Shown here: positions 19,930 through 28,252 of the stretch, piece by piece | Layout of the letters: each line of letters begins with the position of its first letter | How positions within the stretch are numbered: the first letter of the stretch is position 1 | From: Halospina sp040196175 | GTDB lineage: Bacteria > Pseudomonadota > Gammaproteobacteria > Pseudomonadales > Oleiphilaceae | Direction: 5' to 3' | NCBI RefSeq assembly: GCF_040196175.1 | Contig: NZ_JBEFNF010000001.1 | Location: 930,001 to 994,000 of the forward strand | Length of the DNA stretch: 64,000 nt | Made by a program: the position numbers and the translations under genes | Notes under the pieces: model-generated | Databases searched by the model: none | The model's input: only the letters and a program-made list of their open reading frames with translations | What the model was told of the DNA's origin: nothing

Positions 19930-21135
19930 GTGACCCTATCTGAACTACCTCTGACGATCCTGGCTCTGCCCTTGTTTACGGCCCTGCTCGGTTGGGCAAC
20001 GAATCGCCTGGCCGTGTTGATGCTGTTCCATCCCGTGGAGCCTTTCGGTAGGCCACCTTTCCTGGGGTGGCAAGGTGTTGTGCCGCGCCGGTCCGAGCAA
20101 ATGGCTCATGAGTGCATTGACCGCACTATTGCCCGCAGCGGTGATCTTACCGGTGTCTACCAGCGTCTGGATCCGGCCTTGATCACGGGTGAAGTGGTGA
20201 GCCGGATTATGCCGCATCTTGAGGAATACGTGGATGATGTGATGTATCAGCATCATCCGGTGCTCTGGGACAACCTGCCGCGACGTCTCAAGGAGCGCAT
20301 TTACCGCTATGTAGAGCACAACCTGCCGGAGCGCGTAGACGCCATGGTGGCAGACTTTGGCGAAGAGTTGGGAGAGTTGGTGGATCTGAAAGCACTTATG
20401 AGCGAGGAGCTTCGGCATCATCCGGATTTCATGAACACGATCCTGCAGGACGCCGGGGCCTCCACATTCCGGTTCGTGATCCGCAGCGGGGGTGTTATAG
20501 GGCTTGTTCTGGGCATTACTCTGGTTACGGGGTGGGCCTTCTGGCCTTCGTCCTGGCTCCTTCTGGGAGGAGGCTTTGGAGTGGGGCTGCTCACCAACTG
20601 GGTTGCGCTCACACTTATCTTCCGGCCGCAGCAAGTGAAGCGCTGGGGGCCCTTCCGCATACAGGGGCTGCTCATGCGCCGGCAGCCGGAGATCAGTCAT
20701 ATCTGGGGCCAACGCGTGGCGCATGAACTGCTCACCTGCGAAAAAGTGGCCCACGCCATTGTTCACGGTGAGAAGGCAGGGCGTACACGCGCCATCATCC
20801 AGAAGCATCTGCGGCCGCTGCTGGATCAGTCCACTATCATGCGTCTCAGCACCCAGGTGGCGGTAGGCGCATCCGGTTATACGGAGCTGAAGAAAAGCAT
20901 GAATGATCGCGCCTTGAGTGCCTCGGAAGAGGTGTTCCGGGATGATGCCTTCAATCAGGATCGCGCACGGATCGTTGCCGAACTCATTGAAGAGCGGATT
21001 TCAGGGTTATCGCCGGAAGCCTTCCAGTCGCTTCTCCGACCGGTCTTCGCGGCGGAGGAGGGACGACTGATGCTTGCGGGCGGTGTCTGTGGGCTGGTAG
21101 CAGCGCTCTTACCCGTCGTGTTGATGGGGCTCTGA
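19930..21135 (+). CDS. DUF445 family membrane protein
   Basis: About 401 residues. An N-terminal membrane helix is followed by the DUF445 hallmark GWATNRLAVLMLFHPVEP and a PRRSEQMA segment. A second membrane pair and a repeat of the hallmark follow (LLTNWVALTLIFRPQQV), and a C-terminal helix ends the protein. Function unknown (YheB/YjiN-type). The frame opens with GTG at 19897; I prefer the GTG at 19930 because AGGGA precedes it by 8 bp and the protein then begins at the first helix. Converges with tusB with one base between the stops. Confidence 0.88.
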   Translation: MTLSELPLTILALPLFTALLGWATNRLAVLMLFHPVEPFGRPPFLGWQGVVPRRSEQMAHECIDRTIARSGDLTGVYQRLDPALITGEVVSRIMPHLEEYVDDVMYQHHPVLWDNLPRRLKERIYRYVEHNLPERVDAMVADFGEELGELVDLKALMSEELRHHPDFMNTILQDAGASTFRFVIRSGGVIGLVLGITLVTGWAFWPSSWLLLGGGFGVGLLTNWVALTLIFRPQQVKRWGPFRIQGLLMRRQPEISHIWGQRVAHELLTCEKVAHAIVHGEKAGRTRAIIQKHLRPLLDQSTIMRLSTQVAVGASGYTELKKSMNDRALSASEEVFRDDAFNQDRARIVAELIEERISGLSPEAFQSLLRPVFAAEEGRLMLAGGVCGLVAALLPVVLMGL

Positions 21136-21136
21136 G

Positions 21137-21412
21137 TTACCAGAACACCGGTTGCTGTTCTGTGAGAATGCGATCTACGAAGGTCGCATAATCAATAGCT
21201 TCACATACCTCCGGCAAAGCGCGGCTGTCTGCTGATTCGGCCAGGGCCAGCACTGTACCCGCTTTTATGGGGGGTAGCGGGGAAGATTCTGCCAGCCTAT
21301 CAAGGGCCTGAGCTATCAGAACAAGCGTATCCTCAGGCGACAATGTTGCCAAGCAGCGCCCATGGCGTGGGTGGTCAGGCGATTTTGTAAGAACGTGAAC
21401 CCGTCCTGTCAT
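21137..21412 (-). CDS. tusB: Sulfurtransferase complex subunit TusB (DsrH-like)
   Basis: 91-residue DsrH/TusB protein, third subunit of the TusBCD hexamer that relays persulfide sulfur for 2-thiouridine formation at tRNA wobble positions. The start VHVLTKSP is the family's typical first strand, and it ends in Tyr/Phe-x-x-Phe-x-rich sequence as usual. Overlaps tusC by 4 bp (ATGA). Confidence 0.85.
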   Translation of the reverse strand: MTGRVHVLTKSPDHPRHGRCLATLSPEDTLVLIAQALDRLAESSPLPPIKAGTVLALAESADSRALPEVCEAIDYATFVDRILTEQQPVFW

Positions 21413-21741
21413 GGATGAAGAATCCTTGGCACCCGTGCATAGAGATCCTGTATCTGCGGCTCGTCAACCGGGATGGCGGTGTCAGGAAGGCTCGATTGGT
21501 TGTGGCTCGTTGTCCGTGATTCCACCATCAGATGCTGCAGTCCCATATCCCCGAAGCAGCTGACCGGAATGCCGCGGTGTTCAGCTGCAATAGCCTTTAC
21601 ACCTGTATCCACCAGAAGCAGGCCCACACTCACCCCGAAGGTGCAGAGCGTCAGAAGCATATCAAGGAATTCCTGGGTGTCGTCCTCACGGTCAAGCACG
21701 AAGAGCTGATCTGGCAGTGAAAAGGCTTCTGACGTTGGCAT
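21409..21741 (-). CDS. tusC: Sulfurtransferase complex subunit TusC (DsrF-like)
   Basis: 110-residue DsrE/F-fold protein, middle gene of tusDCB. It has the pattern QEFLDMLLTLCTFGVSVGLLLVDTGV and a C-terminal DLYARVPRIL like other TusC proteins. The start overlaps the tusD stop by one base. Part of the tRNA 2-thiolation sulfur relay. Confidence 0.85.
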   Translation of the reverse strand: MPTSEAFSLPDQLFVLDREDDTQEFLDMLLTLCTFGVSVGLLLVDTGVKAIAAEHRGIPVSCFGDMGLQHLMVESRTTSHNQSSLPDTAIPVDEPQIQDLYARVPRILHP

Positions 21742-22106
21742 CAGCGCTCCCCCGTAAACTGAAGCATCCGGTCTGCCTCAGAACAGGCCATGACCCAGTC
21801 CCCTAAGCCGCCCGTCAACCAGCCAGCCCGCAGGTTACCGTCTCTCAGAGCGCGGTTATCTGCTGACCCGATGCACACGGTGGCGGGCAGAGACCATGCC
21901 GTTATGAGCTCTTCCCATTTATCAGCGGTCGCTGTCTGGGGCGAGGGAGCGTCATTGGGAGTTGCCGCGAGAAAAACCGCATCTCCCTGAAGGAAGACGC
22001 GATTGATGCTGTGCCCGGAACTGAGAAGAGCAGCGGCAAAGCACCAAGCCGATTCAATTACGTGGTGCTCATCATGCGCTGCCGTAATCAGTAAAGCTGC
22101 TTTCAA
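21741..22106 (-). CDS. tusD: Sulfurtransferase complex subunit TusD (DsrE-like)
   Basis: 121 residues. The catalytic cysteine is in PATVCIGSADNRAL, matching the active Cys of TusD/DsrE. N-terminal strand AALLITAAHDEHHVIESAWCFAA. The start codon is TTG at 22106, only 6 bp after the yccA stop, so tusD appears to be cotranscribed with yccA. TusE/DsrC, the next relay partner, is not in this cluster. Confidence 0.88.
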   Translation of the reverse strand: MKAALLITAAHDEHHVIESAWCFAAALLSSGHSINRVFLQGDAVFLAATPNDAPSPQTATADKWEELITAWSLPATVCIGSADNRALRDGNLRAGWLTGGLGDWVMACSEADRMLQFTGER

Positions 22107-22112
22107 ACCGGA

Positions 22113-22802
22113 TCAGTTCTCGCCAGCGAATGCCATCAAAAGGTGTAGAAGGCTGATGAAAAGGTTATAGAGCGATACATAAAGGCCGATAGCCGCCATG
22201 ATGTAGTTACGTTCGCCCCCGTTTATGATGGCGCTGGTCTGGTAGAGGATGCAGGCCGATGCAAAGAGCGTGAAGCCAGCGGAAATCGCCAGGTGCAGGT
22301 TTGGCAGATTGAACAGGAAGGCAATCAGCATGCCACCCATAAGAACCAGCGCACCGGCGAAGATGAAGCCCCCAAGGAAGCTGAAGTCTTTTCGAGTGAT
22401 CAGGGTGTAGGCCGATAGGGCCAGGAAGATGGTTGCTGTCAGACCGAGAGCGGTGGTCACCAAATGCCCCGCGCCATTCGCAACAAAAGCGTTGAGAATG
22501 GGGCCCAGCGTCATGCCCATGAAGCCGGTTAGCGCAAAGGTGGTTACCAGGCCCCAAACGCTGTCCTGAAGCTTATGGGTGGCGAATAGAAGACCGTAAA
22601 ATCCGACAAGTGTCAGGATCAGACCCGGGTGGGGCAGGTTCAGCGCCATGCTGGTCCCAGCCGTTAGGGCGGAAAAAGCCAAGGTCAGGCCCAGCAGCAT
22701 GTAGGTGTTGCGCAGGACCGTCGTGACCTCGGTGCTCAGCCCTTCGCGGGCCCCGCCAGGTGCCCGGCTCTGGGCGGCATTGGGGAAACGGTTGTCGGCC
22801 AT
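22113..22802 (-). CDS. yccA: Bax inhibitor-1/YccA family inner-membrane protein
   Basis: 229-residue protein with seven hydrophobic segments, in the BI-1 family (E. coli YccA modulates FtsH proteolysis of membrane proteins). Diagnostic: NTYMLLGLTLAFSALTAG near the N-terminus and the C-terminal GERNYIMAAIGLYVSLYNLF followed by LLHLLMAF. First gene of a yccA-tusDCB operon, an arrangement also known in Pseudomonas. Confidence 0.93.
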   Translation of the reverse strand: MADNRFPNAAQSRAPGGAREGLSTEVTTVLRNTYMLLGLTLAFSALTAGTSMALNLPHPGLILTLVGFYGLLFATHKLQDSVWGLVTTFALTGFMGMTLGPILNAFVANGAGHLVTTALGLTATIFLALSAYTLITRKDFSFLGGFIFAGALVLMGGMLIAFLFNLPNLHLAISAGFTLFASACILYQTSAIINGGERNYIMAAIGLYVSLYNLFISLLHLLMAFAGEN

Positions 22803-22903
22803 GTGCGGAATCTCCTTCGTGGATTCTTAACTGTCAGCCCAATAATAAAGCGTCCAGTGGGCAGTGCAAAGCCTTTCTGCATGCTTTTGAGGCCTTCAAC
22901 ACT

Positions 22904-22931
22904 TTGACATGACGCCGATTTAAGGTAATAT
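22904..22931 (+). promoter_or_regulatory. Sigma-70 promoter of tRNA-Ser(UGA)
   Basis: Consensus -35 TTGACA (22904-22909) and -10 TAATAT (22926-22931) with 16-bp spacing. Transcription should start about 26 bp before the mature tRNA at 22965. Confidence 0.85.
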
Positions 22932-22964
22932 TTGAATCGTTGTTCGTAGAGGCAACGCCTTTCC

Positions 22965-23054
22965 GGTGGGCTGGCAGAGTGGTCGATTGCAGCGGTCTTG
23001 AAAACCGCCGAGGGTTAACGCCCTCCCGGGGTTCGAATCCCTGGCCCACCGCCA
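22965..23054 (+). tRNA. tRNA-Ser (anticodon UGA)
   Basis: 90-nt class II tRNA including encoded CCA. Acceptor GGTGGGC pairs with GCCCACC, followed by discriminator G. The anticodon stem-loop CGGTCTTGAAAACCG carries TGA. The long variable arm (GAGGGTTAACGCCCTC) and T-arm GGGGTTCGAATCCC are intact. Confidence 0.97.
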
Positions 23055-23075
23055 CTTCTTCTCCTGTGAACGCTC

Positions 23076-23567
23076 TCATTTCTTGCTCTTATCCTGTCGC
23101 TCGCGGATGGTCCGGCGACGATCCTTGAGCCGGTCAAGCTTTTCGTTGATCGCGTCCAGGCGGCTCTGGTAACGCTCCTGAATGTTACGTTCCTCCTGGG
23201 CCAGCGAGTTCTCCAGGGTAGCACCGGCAAGGTTGTTATTGGCCCGGCGTTTGCGAGCACGCACTTTATCCAGTTCAGCTTCTCTTTCAGCCTTGAGCGA
23301 TTGACGCTTTTCGCGTGCGTCATCAATCTTGCGGTTAATGGACTCGAGCGCCCGCTCAGCGCTGCGTTGCTGTTGGAGTTCTTCATTGATCCCGGACCCC
23401 ATGTCGCCGCCGGGCTTGGGGGCGCTCACATCCTCCAGCTTTTCCGCGTCGCTTCCGCAGGGTGAATCCGAGAAAACGGTCTCGCCGTCCTGGTCGCAGC
23501 GGTAGATTTCGGCTGGTGCCGGTATCGCAAGCACGAGACCGATGGCCAGAAGGGCAGGGCGTTGCAT
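23076..23567 (-). CDS. DUF4124 domain-containing exported protein
   Basis: 163 residues. A short signal peptide (LLAIGLVLAIPAPAEIYRC) leads into the DUF4124 motif IYRCDQDGETVFSDSPCG, with its two cysteines. The remainder (residues 60-160) is a charged coiled coil rich in Arg, Glu and Lys. Periplasmic location expected, function unknown. It ends 21 bp after the tRNA-Ser on the opposite strand. Confidence 0.85.
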   Translation of the reverse strand: MQRPALLAIGLVLAIPAPAEIYRCDQDGETVFSDSPCGSDAEKLEDVSAPKPGGDMGSGINEELQQQRSAERALESINRKIDDAREKRQSLKAEREAELDKVRARKRRANNNLAGATLENSLAQEERNIQERYQSRLDAINEKLDRLKDRRRTIRERQDKSKK

Positions 23568-23755
23568 TCGAGTGCCTCCAAAAAGCGCCTTTTGTCAGCA
23601 AAAAGATAGCATCCGGGAGGAGGGGGTTACAGTTTTTTCGTTCTGTAGCGAACCGGTGGTTTAGGTCCGCGCCCGGGGTACCAAACACTCACTTGCATCA
23701 AACACGGAAAGCTAAAGAGGGGGACGAGCAGAGGTACGAGTAGTGGGGCCAGCAA

Positions 23756-23784
23756 GAAAAACGGGGCCGGAGGGCCGGCCCCGT
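23756..23784 (-). terminator. Strong terminator after the first DUF6160 gene
   Basis: Perfect 10-bp stem ACGGGGCCGG / CCGGCCCCGT with a 4-nt loop (23761... to 23784 on the plus strand). On the minus strand it is followed by TTTTTC. Placed 10 bp after the stop at 23794. Confidence 0.93.
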
Positions 23785-23793
23785 GGAACGCGC

Positions 23794-24726
23794 TTACTCG
23801 CGACCGTAGATAGCCATTTGCGTATCCGCAACGTTGAGGTTCTTGATGCCGACAGAGCCAATGCTGGAGACACCGTTGCTGTCGCCACCGCCAACCTGAA
23901 CTTTCGGCATCCACATGCTGGCTGTCATCTCATTGAGGTCCACGCGTAGGGTTTCGTCCGGTACCCCGCTGCCTGAAGATATTGCTGGACCAGACCCTAC
24001 TTCCGCGTTCACGGTTACGCCGTTAATTGCAAGGTTAGTGCGGTCCGTTTCACTCAGAGAGCCTTTGAGAGCATCAAGTTGATCGGCGCCAGCCATGCGG
24101 AGCGTGGGAAGGCTGATCGCCGCAACATCAAAGTCGGCGCTGATTTCCGCATGAAAGATGTTTCTGATTCGGATTGAGCCTGTCCCAGCAGTGCCATTCT
24201 GGATCTGATTATTTACACGTGCCGTGATGTCGAGTCTGGTCACCCAGAAATCGGCTTCGAAGTCCGAGATCATGGTTGCCTGTTCGCTGCCATCACTGGA
24301 GGCAATACCCAGCCTATCGGCATCAACGCCTGCCTCAACAGGTTTTACTCCATTCCCAAGGGGACGAACTTCAATGTAGGCATCGCCTTCATCGAGATCT
24401 CCCGCAGGAAGACCATTGACCGAAGAATCCCCAAGAGGATTGCCCTGTTCCCCAGTCGCAAGGTCAACATTGACACTAACATCCACAGTCTCACCATCGT
24501 CGTGGCCGCCAATCCGGATACCGTCGACCAGAACGGACCCAGTATTCTCACCCTGGCTGTACTCCACCTGATCAATGGTGGCTGAGGTTGAAAGCTCGAT
24601 GGTCACACCCTGCTGACCGGTCACATTGCCCATGTCCTTATTATTCATGGGTTGCAGGTCAGCGGCGGCTGCCATCGGCAGTGATGCGATTGATAGGGCC
24701 AACAGGCTTTTTTTCATTGTCGTCAT
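23794..24726 (-). CDS. Exported DUF6160-like protein, paralogue 1
   Basis: 310 residues. Signal peptide (LALSIASLPMAAAADL), then the motif MGNVTGQQGVTIELS that marks a family of secreted beta-rich proteobacterial proteins (DUF6160; family number from memory). Predicted mostly beta structure with several Gly-Asp-rich turns. The N-terminal block (YSQGENTGSVLVDGIRIGG) and the C-terminus, ending MAIYGRE, are shared with the protein at 32639-33526. An AGAGGAG site precedes the ATG. Lies 70 bp after the DUF6801-like gene on the same strand, so the two probably form an operon. Role unknown; surface structure or envelope lipid binding are guesses. Confidence 0.75.
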   Translation of the reverse strand: MTTMKKSLLALSIASLPMAAAADLQPMNNKDMGNVTGQQGVTIELSTSATIDQVEYSQGENTGSVLVDGIRIGGHDDGETVDVSVNVDLATGEQGNPLGDSSVNGLPAGDLDEGDAYIEVRPLGNGVKPVEAGVDADRLGIASSDGSEQATMISDFEADFWVTRLDITARVNNQIQNGTAGTGSIRIRNIFHAEISADFDVAAISLPTLRMAGADQLDALKGSLSETDRTNLAINGVTVNAEVGSGPAISSGSGVPDETLRVDLNEMTASMWMPKVQVGGGDSNGVSSIGSVGIKNLNVADTQMAIYGRE

Positions 24727-24795
24727 TGTGATTTCTCCTCTTTTATTGTTTTGGGGCGGCCCGCCCCTTGATGGACCGCCCCCTCTGTTTCCCCG

Positions 24796-26703
24796 TTACT
24801 CCTCCAAACGGGGCGACAGCTCAAGCTCAATGGTATTGCCCGGCCCCTCGAAGAACTCGTTGAGGATGCCGGTCAGAAGACCGCAGTCCTCAAGTTCCGG
24901 TGCAACGTAGGTTCCTGTAACAGTACCACCGTTAAGTGGATCAAACTCTTCGCCTTCCGGGCTTGAGAGGTTGATGGTGGCCGGCTCTGTAGTCTGGCAC
25001 GAGTTACCGCCACCGATCCGGATGCCATCAGAACCGAAACCGAAGCCAATGAGGGATACCCGTGCTTCGGGAATCTTGATCATGAGTTCGCTTTCCGCGG
25101 TTAGCTTACCGGTTTCAAGGTCGAGGGAACCGGTGGTTTCACTAACAGGTTCGAATTCAATGTCCGCACGGCCCTGGATCTTGTGGAAAAGCTTGGAGAT
25201 CTGGAACTGCGCCTGGGTCGGATCGAGCTCAAGGTCAGCGGTGAACTCACCAGTCTGCAGGTCCAGCTCGCTGATGATCTGACCGCTCAGCGGTACGTCC
25301 GAGCCGTTGGCGGCCACATTGGTTACGCCATCCAGGTCAAAGGTGACGTCGATGGGTTTATTTCCGTCATCGCCGTTATCACCGTCCCCGTTGTCGCCAT
25401 CGCCGTCATCGCCGCTCGTATCTTCGGAAGTGCCGGAGAGCGAAATGACTTCGGGAGAATCTTCGAGATTGGTTACAGCCTCCAGGTCTGCGCTGTAACT
25501 GTCGACCTGGTTGGTCTGGAAGGTAACCGTTACCGTGCAGGACTGATCCTGGCTCAGCGATGCAGGGCAGTTGTTGGTCTGCGTGAAGACACCGTCAGCA
25601 TTGTTGATGACATTCAGGCCATTAATGTTGAGCACCGCTTCGCCTGTATTTGTCAGATCCAGTGTCTGCTGGGCACTGTTGGTGTTGGCCAGGTCAATGG
25701 TGCCGAAATCAACCTCCGGTTTGCTGAGTTCAAGTGCCGGCGTAGGCTGCTCGGTCGCCTCAGCGTTGAGGTCAACAACCTTGGGCGAATCTGCGGCCTC
25801 CGGATCAGTTGAATCGATCTGGACATTGGCACTGTAGGTACCCGGTTGAGTTGCCTGGAAGTTTACATCCACGGAGCAGCTCTGCCCCGGGTCGAGCGTG
25901 GCGCAGTCGTTGCTCTGTGTGAAAAGGTCAGCATTGGTGCCGGCAATCGTTACACTGTTGACGTTCAATGCTTGGCCGCCGTCGTTGCCAACGGTAATGC
26001 TGCCGTTGAGCGGGCTGCCCGCCATGGCACTGCCAAGATCGAGCGCTTCGGTATCAACCGTGATATTGGCGGGTTGGGTCTCGTCTGCTACCACCTCGAA
26101 CGTATGCAGGACCATGTCTTCCTGGTTCCCCACCAGGGTGCAGTCAGCCGTGAATTCACCCACCGGATCGTCGAGCTTGGACCCGTCCTGGCCACGGACA
26201 ACCTGGTTGAGCGTCAGGTCACCAACCGTGATGGTAGCTTGCCCCGGATTCTCGAAGGTCAGCGGGTCAACAGTGGCGCTTGATTCCACCGTGAATGAGC
26301 CGGATTCGCCGGGAATCGGCTGTTGCGGGATCTCGAGGGTGACATCCAGGGGCTTATCATTCTCGGGAAGGGCAATGTTGTTATCCGCGACAGCGTTGCC
26401 TTCCAGGGTGCGGGCCCCCGCGAAATAGAGTCCCTGGCGGGATTGGTTGTTGAGCGTGGTGACCGAGTTGATGGTCAGCTCGCCCGTGGATTCACCGGCC
26501 TTTACTTCCTTGGGCAGGTCAGCTGAAATATCGGACACCAGCGGCTGCTCACCGATGATCGGCAGCGGGCAGGTGTGCTCGACTGTCAACGAGGCCTCTT
26601 CCGCGTTCACGGCGCTGGCGCCCGTTGCGAGCAGCGCGGATACCGCACTGCTGAGCAGCAGGCGCCCAGGCTTACTTATAGGCTTTTCGGTTATGGCGTT
26701 CAT
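24796..26703 (-). CDS. Large exported protein with DUF6801-like and two choice-of-anchor-D domains
   Basis: About 635 residues. Signal peptide ending ASAVNAEE, then an N-terminal domain with CPLPIIGEQPLVSDI (DUF6801-like, about residues 40-200). Two Ig-like choice-of-anchor-D repeats follow (about 210-320 and 325-435), each with paired cysteines (CATLDPGQSCSVDV; CPASLSQDQSCTVTV). An Asp/Gly linker (DGDGDNGDGDNGDDGN) precedes a C-terminal beta domain (450-635) with two more cysteines. I prefer the ATG at 26703 because GAGG precedes it; an ATG at 26718 is possible. Likely secreted or surface-attached; function unknown. Forms an operon with the DUF6160-like gene, 69 bp downstream. Confidence 0.75.
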   Translation of the reverse strand: MNAITEKPISKPGRLLLSSAVSALLATGASAVNAEEASLTVEHTCPLPIIGEQPLVSDISADLPKEVKAGESTGELTINSVTTLNNQSRQGLYFAGARTLEGNAVADNNIALPENDKPLDVTLEIPQQPIPGESGSFTVESSATVDPLTFENPGQATITVGDLTLNQVVRGQDGSKLDDPVGEFTADCTLVGNQEDMVLHTFEVVADETQPANITVDTEALDLGSAMAGSPLNGSITVGNDGGQALNVNSVTIAGTNADLFTQSNDCATLDPGQSCSVDVNFQATQPGTYSANVQIDSTDPEAADSPKVVDLNAEATEQPTPALELSKPEVDFGTIDLANTNSAQQTLDLTNTGEAVLNINGLNVINNADGVFTQTNNCPASLSQDQSCTVTVTFQTNQVDSYSADLEAVTNLEDSPEVISLSGTSEDTSGDDGDGDNGDGDNGDDGNKPIDVTFDLDGVTNVAANGSDVPLSGQIISELDLQTGEFTADLELDPTQAQFQISKLFHKIQGRADIEFEPVSETTGSLDLETGKLTAESELMIKIPEARVSLIGFGFGSDGIRIGGGNSCQTTEPATINLSSPEGEEFDPLNGGTVTGTYVAPELEDCGLLTGILNEFFEGPGNTIELELSPRLEE

Positions 26704-26734
26704 TAACGTCATCCTCATTGTTTGTTGTATTCAT

Positions 26735-26776
26735 GGTGCCGGGTCAGTTGACGCATTCTGACTCCTGTCCGGCACC
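26735..26776 (-). promoter_or_regulatory. Two-tier stem-loop in the leader of the DUF6801-like gene
   Basis: GGTGCCGG (26735-26742) pairs perfectly with CCGGCACC (26769-26776), and inside it GTCAG (26743-26747) pairs with CTGAC (26758-26762). The element lies about 30 bp upstream of the chosen start. No T-run follows, so a leader or mRNA-stability element is as likely as a terminator of the upstream AraC gene. Confidence 0.5.
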
Positions 26777-27003
26777 TGCAACACTCGCGTGTCTGTTGGT
26801 CTCCGGTCATTGCTCAAAAAGGAAACAGCGTTGTTAAAAGCGGTTATCGTGGTGGGGAGTTGTTCAATTCGTGACGAACGTCAATCAGGGCGCGTGACGA
26901 TATAATGAGCTGTATTTCATTTTTTGCACGGAACAAGAGTGCAGGGACTTGGCGAGAGTCTTTCCCGTACTGTCTCTGGTAGCGCGTTAAGGCCTGATCA
27001 GAG

Positions 27004-28026
27004 TTAGCGGCGGGTCTGGCCCGGGGTATGCCCTGTCCATGAGCGATAGGCGCGGGTAAAACTGGCCTGATCGCTGAAGCCAAGTTTTTGCGCAATAGTG
27101 CTCAGCGGCATGCGTGTATCGGCCAGATAACGCTCTGCGTAGTGGCAGCGGATTTCGTTGCGCAGATCCCGGAAGGAGTAGTTTTCAGCCTGCAGGTGGC
27201 GCCGCAGCGAGCGTGGGGTCATCTGGAGGTTCTCGGCAACGCGTTCCAGTGTGCAGTTGAGGCCGGGATCATCCAGGATCTGGCGGCGTACGCGTTCTGT
27301 CAGGCTGCTGTTGTTCTCAGCTCCCTTGAGGTCCTGGCGCGACCGATGCCGGGCGAGGAATGAAGACAGCTCTTGGCCGGTATCGGATCCCGACTGCTGG
27401 GCAGGGTGTAGAGTGGCGCGGGCTGCTTCCGCGTTGAAGCGGATCTCGGCCTCGGGCGCTACGTGTTGCCAATCGTCAGCGAGCAGCTTGGTTGAGGTGT
27501 CTAATTCCAGCAGCATATCCTTGCAAATGTGGCGCGAGAGCTCGTAAATGCTGCCCATATAGATGCGGATCATGAAGGAACGCAAGTCCCTCAGATCCCA
27601 GAGGTCATGCAGCTGGATTAGAACCGTCTCGTCTTTCAGACTCAGGCGCAGGTCATAGATCGGGAGGCTGACACGCTCGTATTCGATGATCATCTCAACG
27701 AGGCGAAAATAATCGTTCTGCCAGAGTACGGCTGCGCCAACAAGTCCATGCGCATCGATATCGAGTTGTTTTCCGAACTCGAAAGGAAGGCGTTCGTCCT
27801 CGGTAAGGTCGCTGGCGTGCTGCAGCAGCACCAGCAACTCGTTCATGGTAAGGCTTTCCCCGCTGGTTTCCAGCTGGGACGCATCAACGCCGGTGCCATC
27901 AAGGAGGGCCGGAGGGCGGACACCATACTGTTCCATGAAGTGCAGGAAATGCGTCACATACCGCGGCGGTAGTATGGGGACGTCATAGGCTTGGGTGTCC
28001 TGAGTTGAACGGGTGGGCACATCCAT
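27004..28026 (-). CDS. AraC-family transcriptional regulator
   Basis: About 340 residues. The N-terminal 200 residues look like the Arabinose_bd-type ligand domain of OruR/ArgR-like regulators (VTHFLHFMEQYGV, FGKQLDIDAHGLVGAAVL). The C-terminal double HTH is clear (NLQMTPRSLRRHLQAENYSF, then IAQKLGFSDQASFTRAYRSW). ATG at 28026 with GGAGGG 8 bp upstream; the frame to 28095 is not supported. It lies directly upstream of, and on the same strand as, the DUF6801/DUF6160 pair and is a good candidate for its regulator. Ligand unknown. Confidence 0.9.
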   Translation of the reverse strand: MDVPTRSTQDTQAYDVPILPPRYVTHFLHFMEQYGVRPPALLDGTGVDASQLETSGESLTMNELLVLLQHASDLTEDERLPFEFGKQLDIDAHGLVGAAVLWQNDYFRLVEMIIEYERVSLPIYDLRLSLKDETVLIQLHDLWDLRDLRSFMIRIYMGSIYELSRHICKDMLLELDTSTKLLADDWQHVAPEAEIRFNAEAARATLHPAQQSGSDTGQELSSFLARHRSRQDLKGAENNSSLTERVRRQILDDPGLNCTLERVAENLQMTPRSLRRHLQAENYSFRDLRNEIRCHYAERYLADTRMPLSTIAQKLGFSDQASFTRAYRSWTGHTPGQTRR

Positions 28027-28252
28027 GCTTCGATCCCTCCGAAATCTATACTTTCCTTGACTGTATTTGCAGCTCAATCCCGCAACATTGGCCAATGCTT
28101 TGTTAACTGACGTCAGATTGACGAACCTTATATCAGGGAACAGGTGTTCACACTATGCATAGCAGGGTCTCTCTGCCAAGCGAAATGAGCACAAATAGAA
28201 GAGCATGGCCGTTCGCAGAGCAACGGTTACTCAGCACTGTGAACTGTGTCTC

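Noticed and set aside
22834..23079. Minus-strand frame across tRNA-Ser
   Set aside because: Covers the tRNA gene and its promoter; translation of RNA gene sequence.
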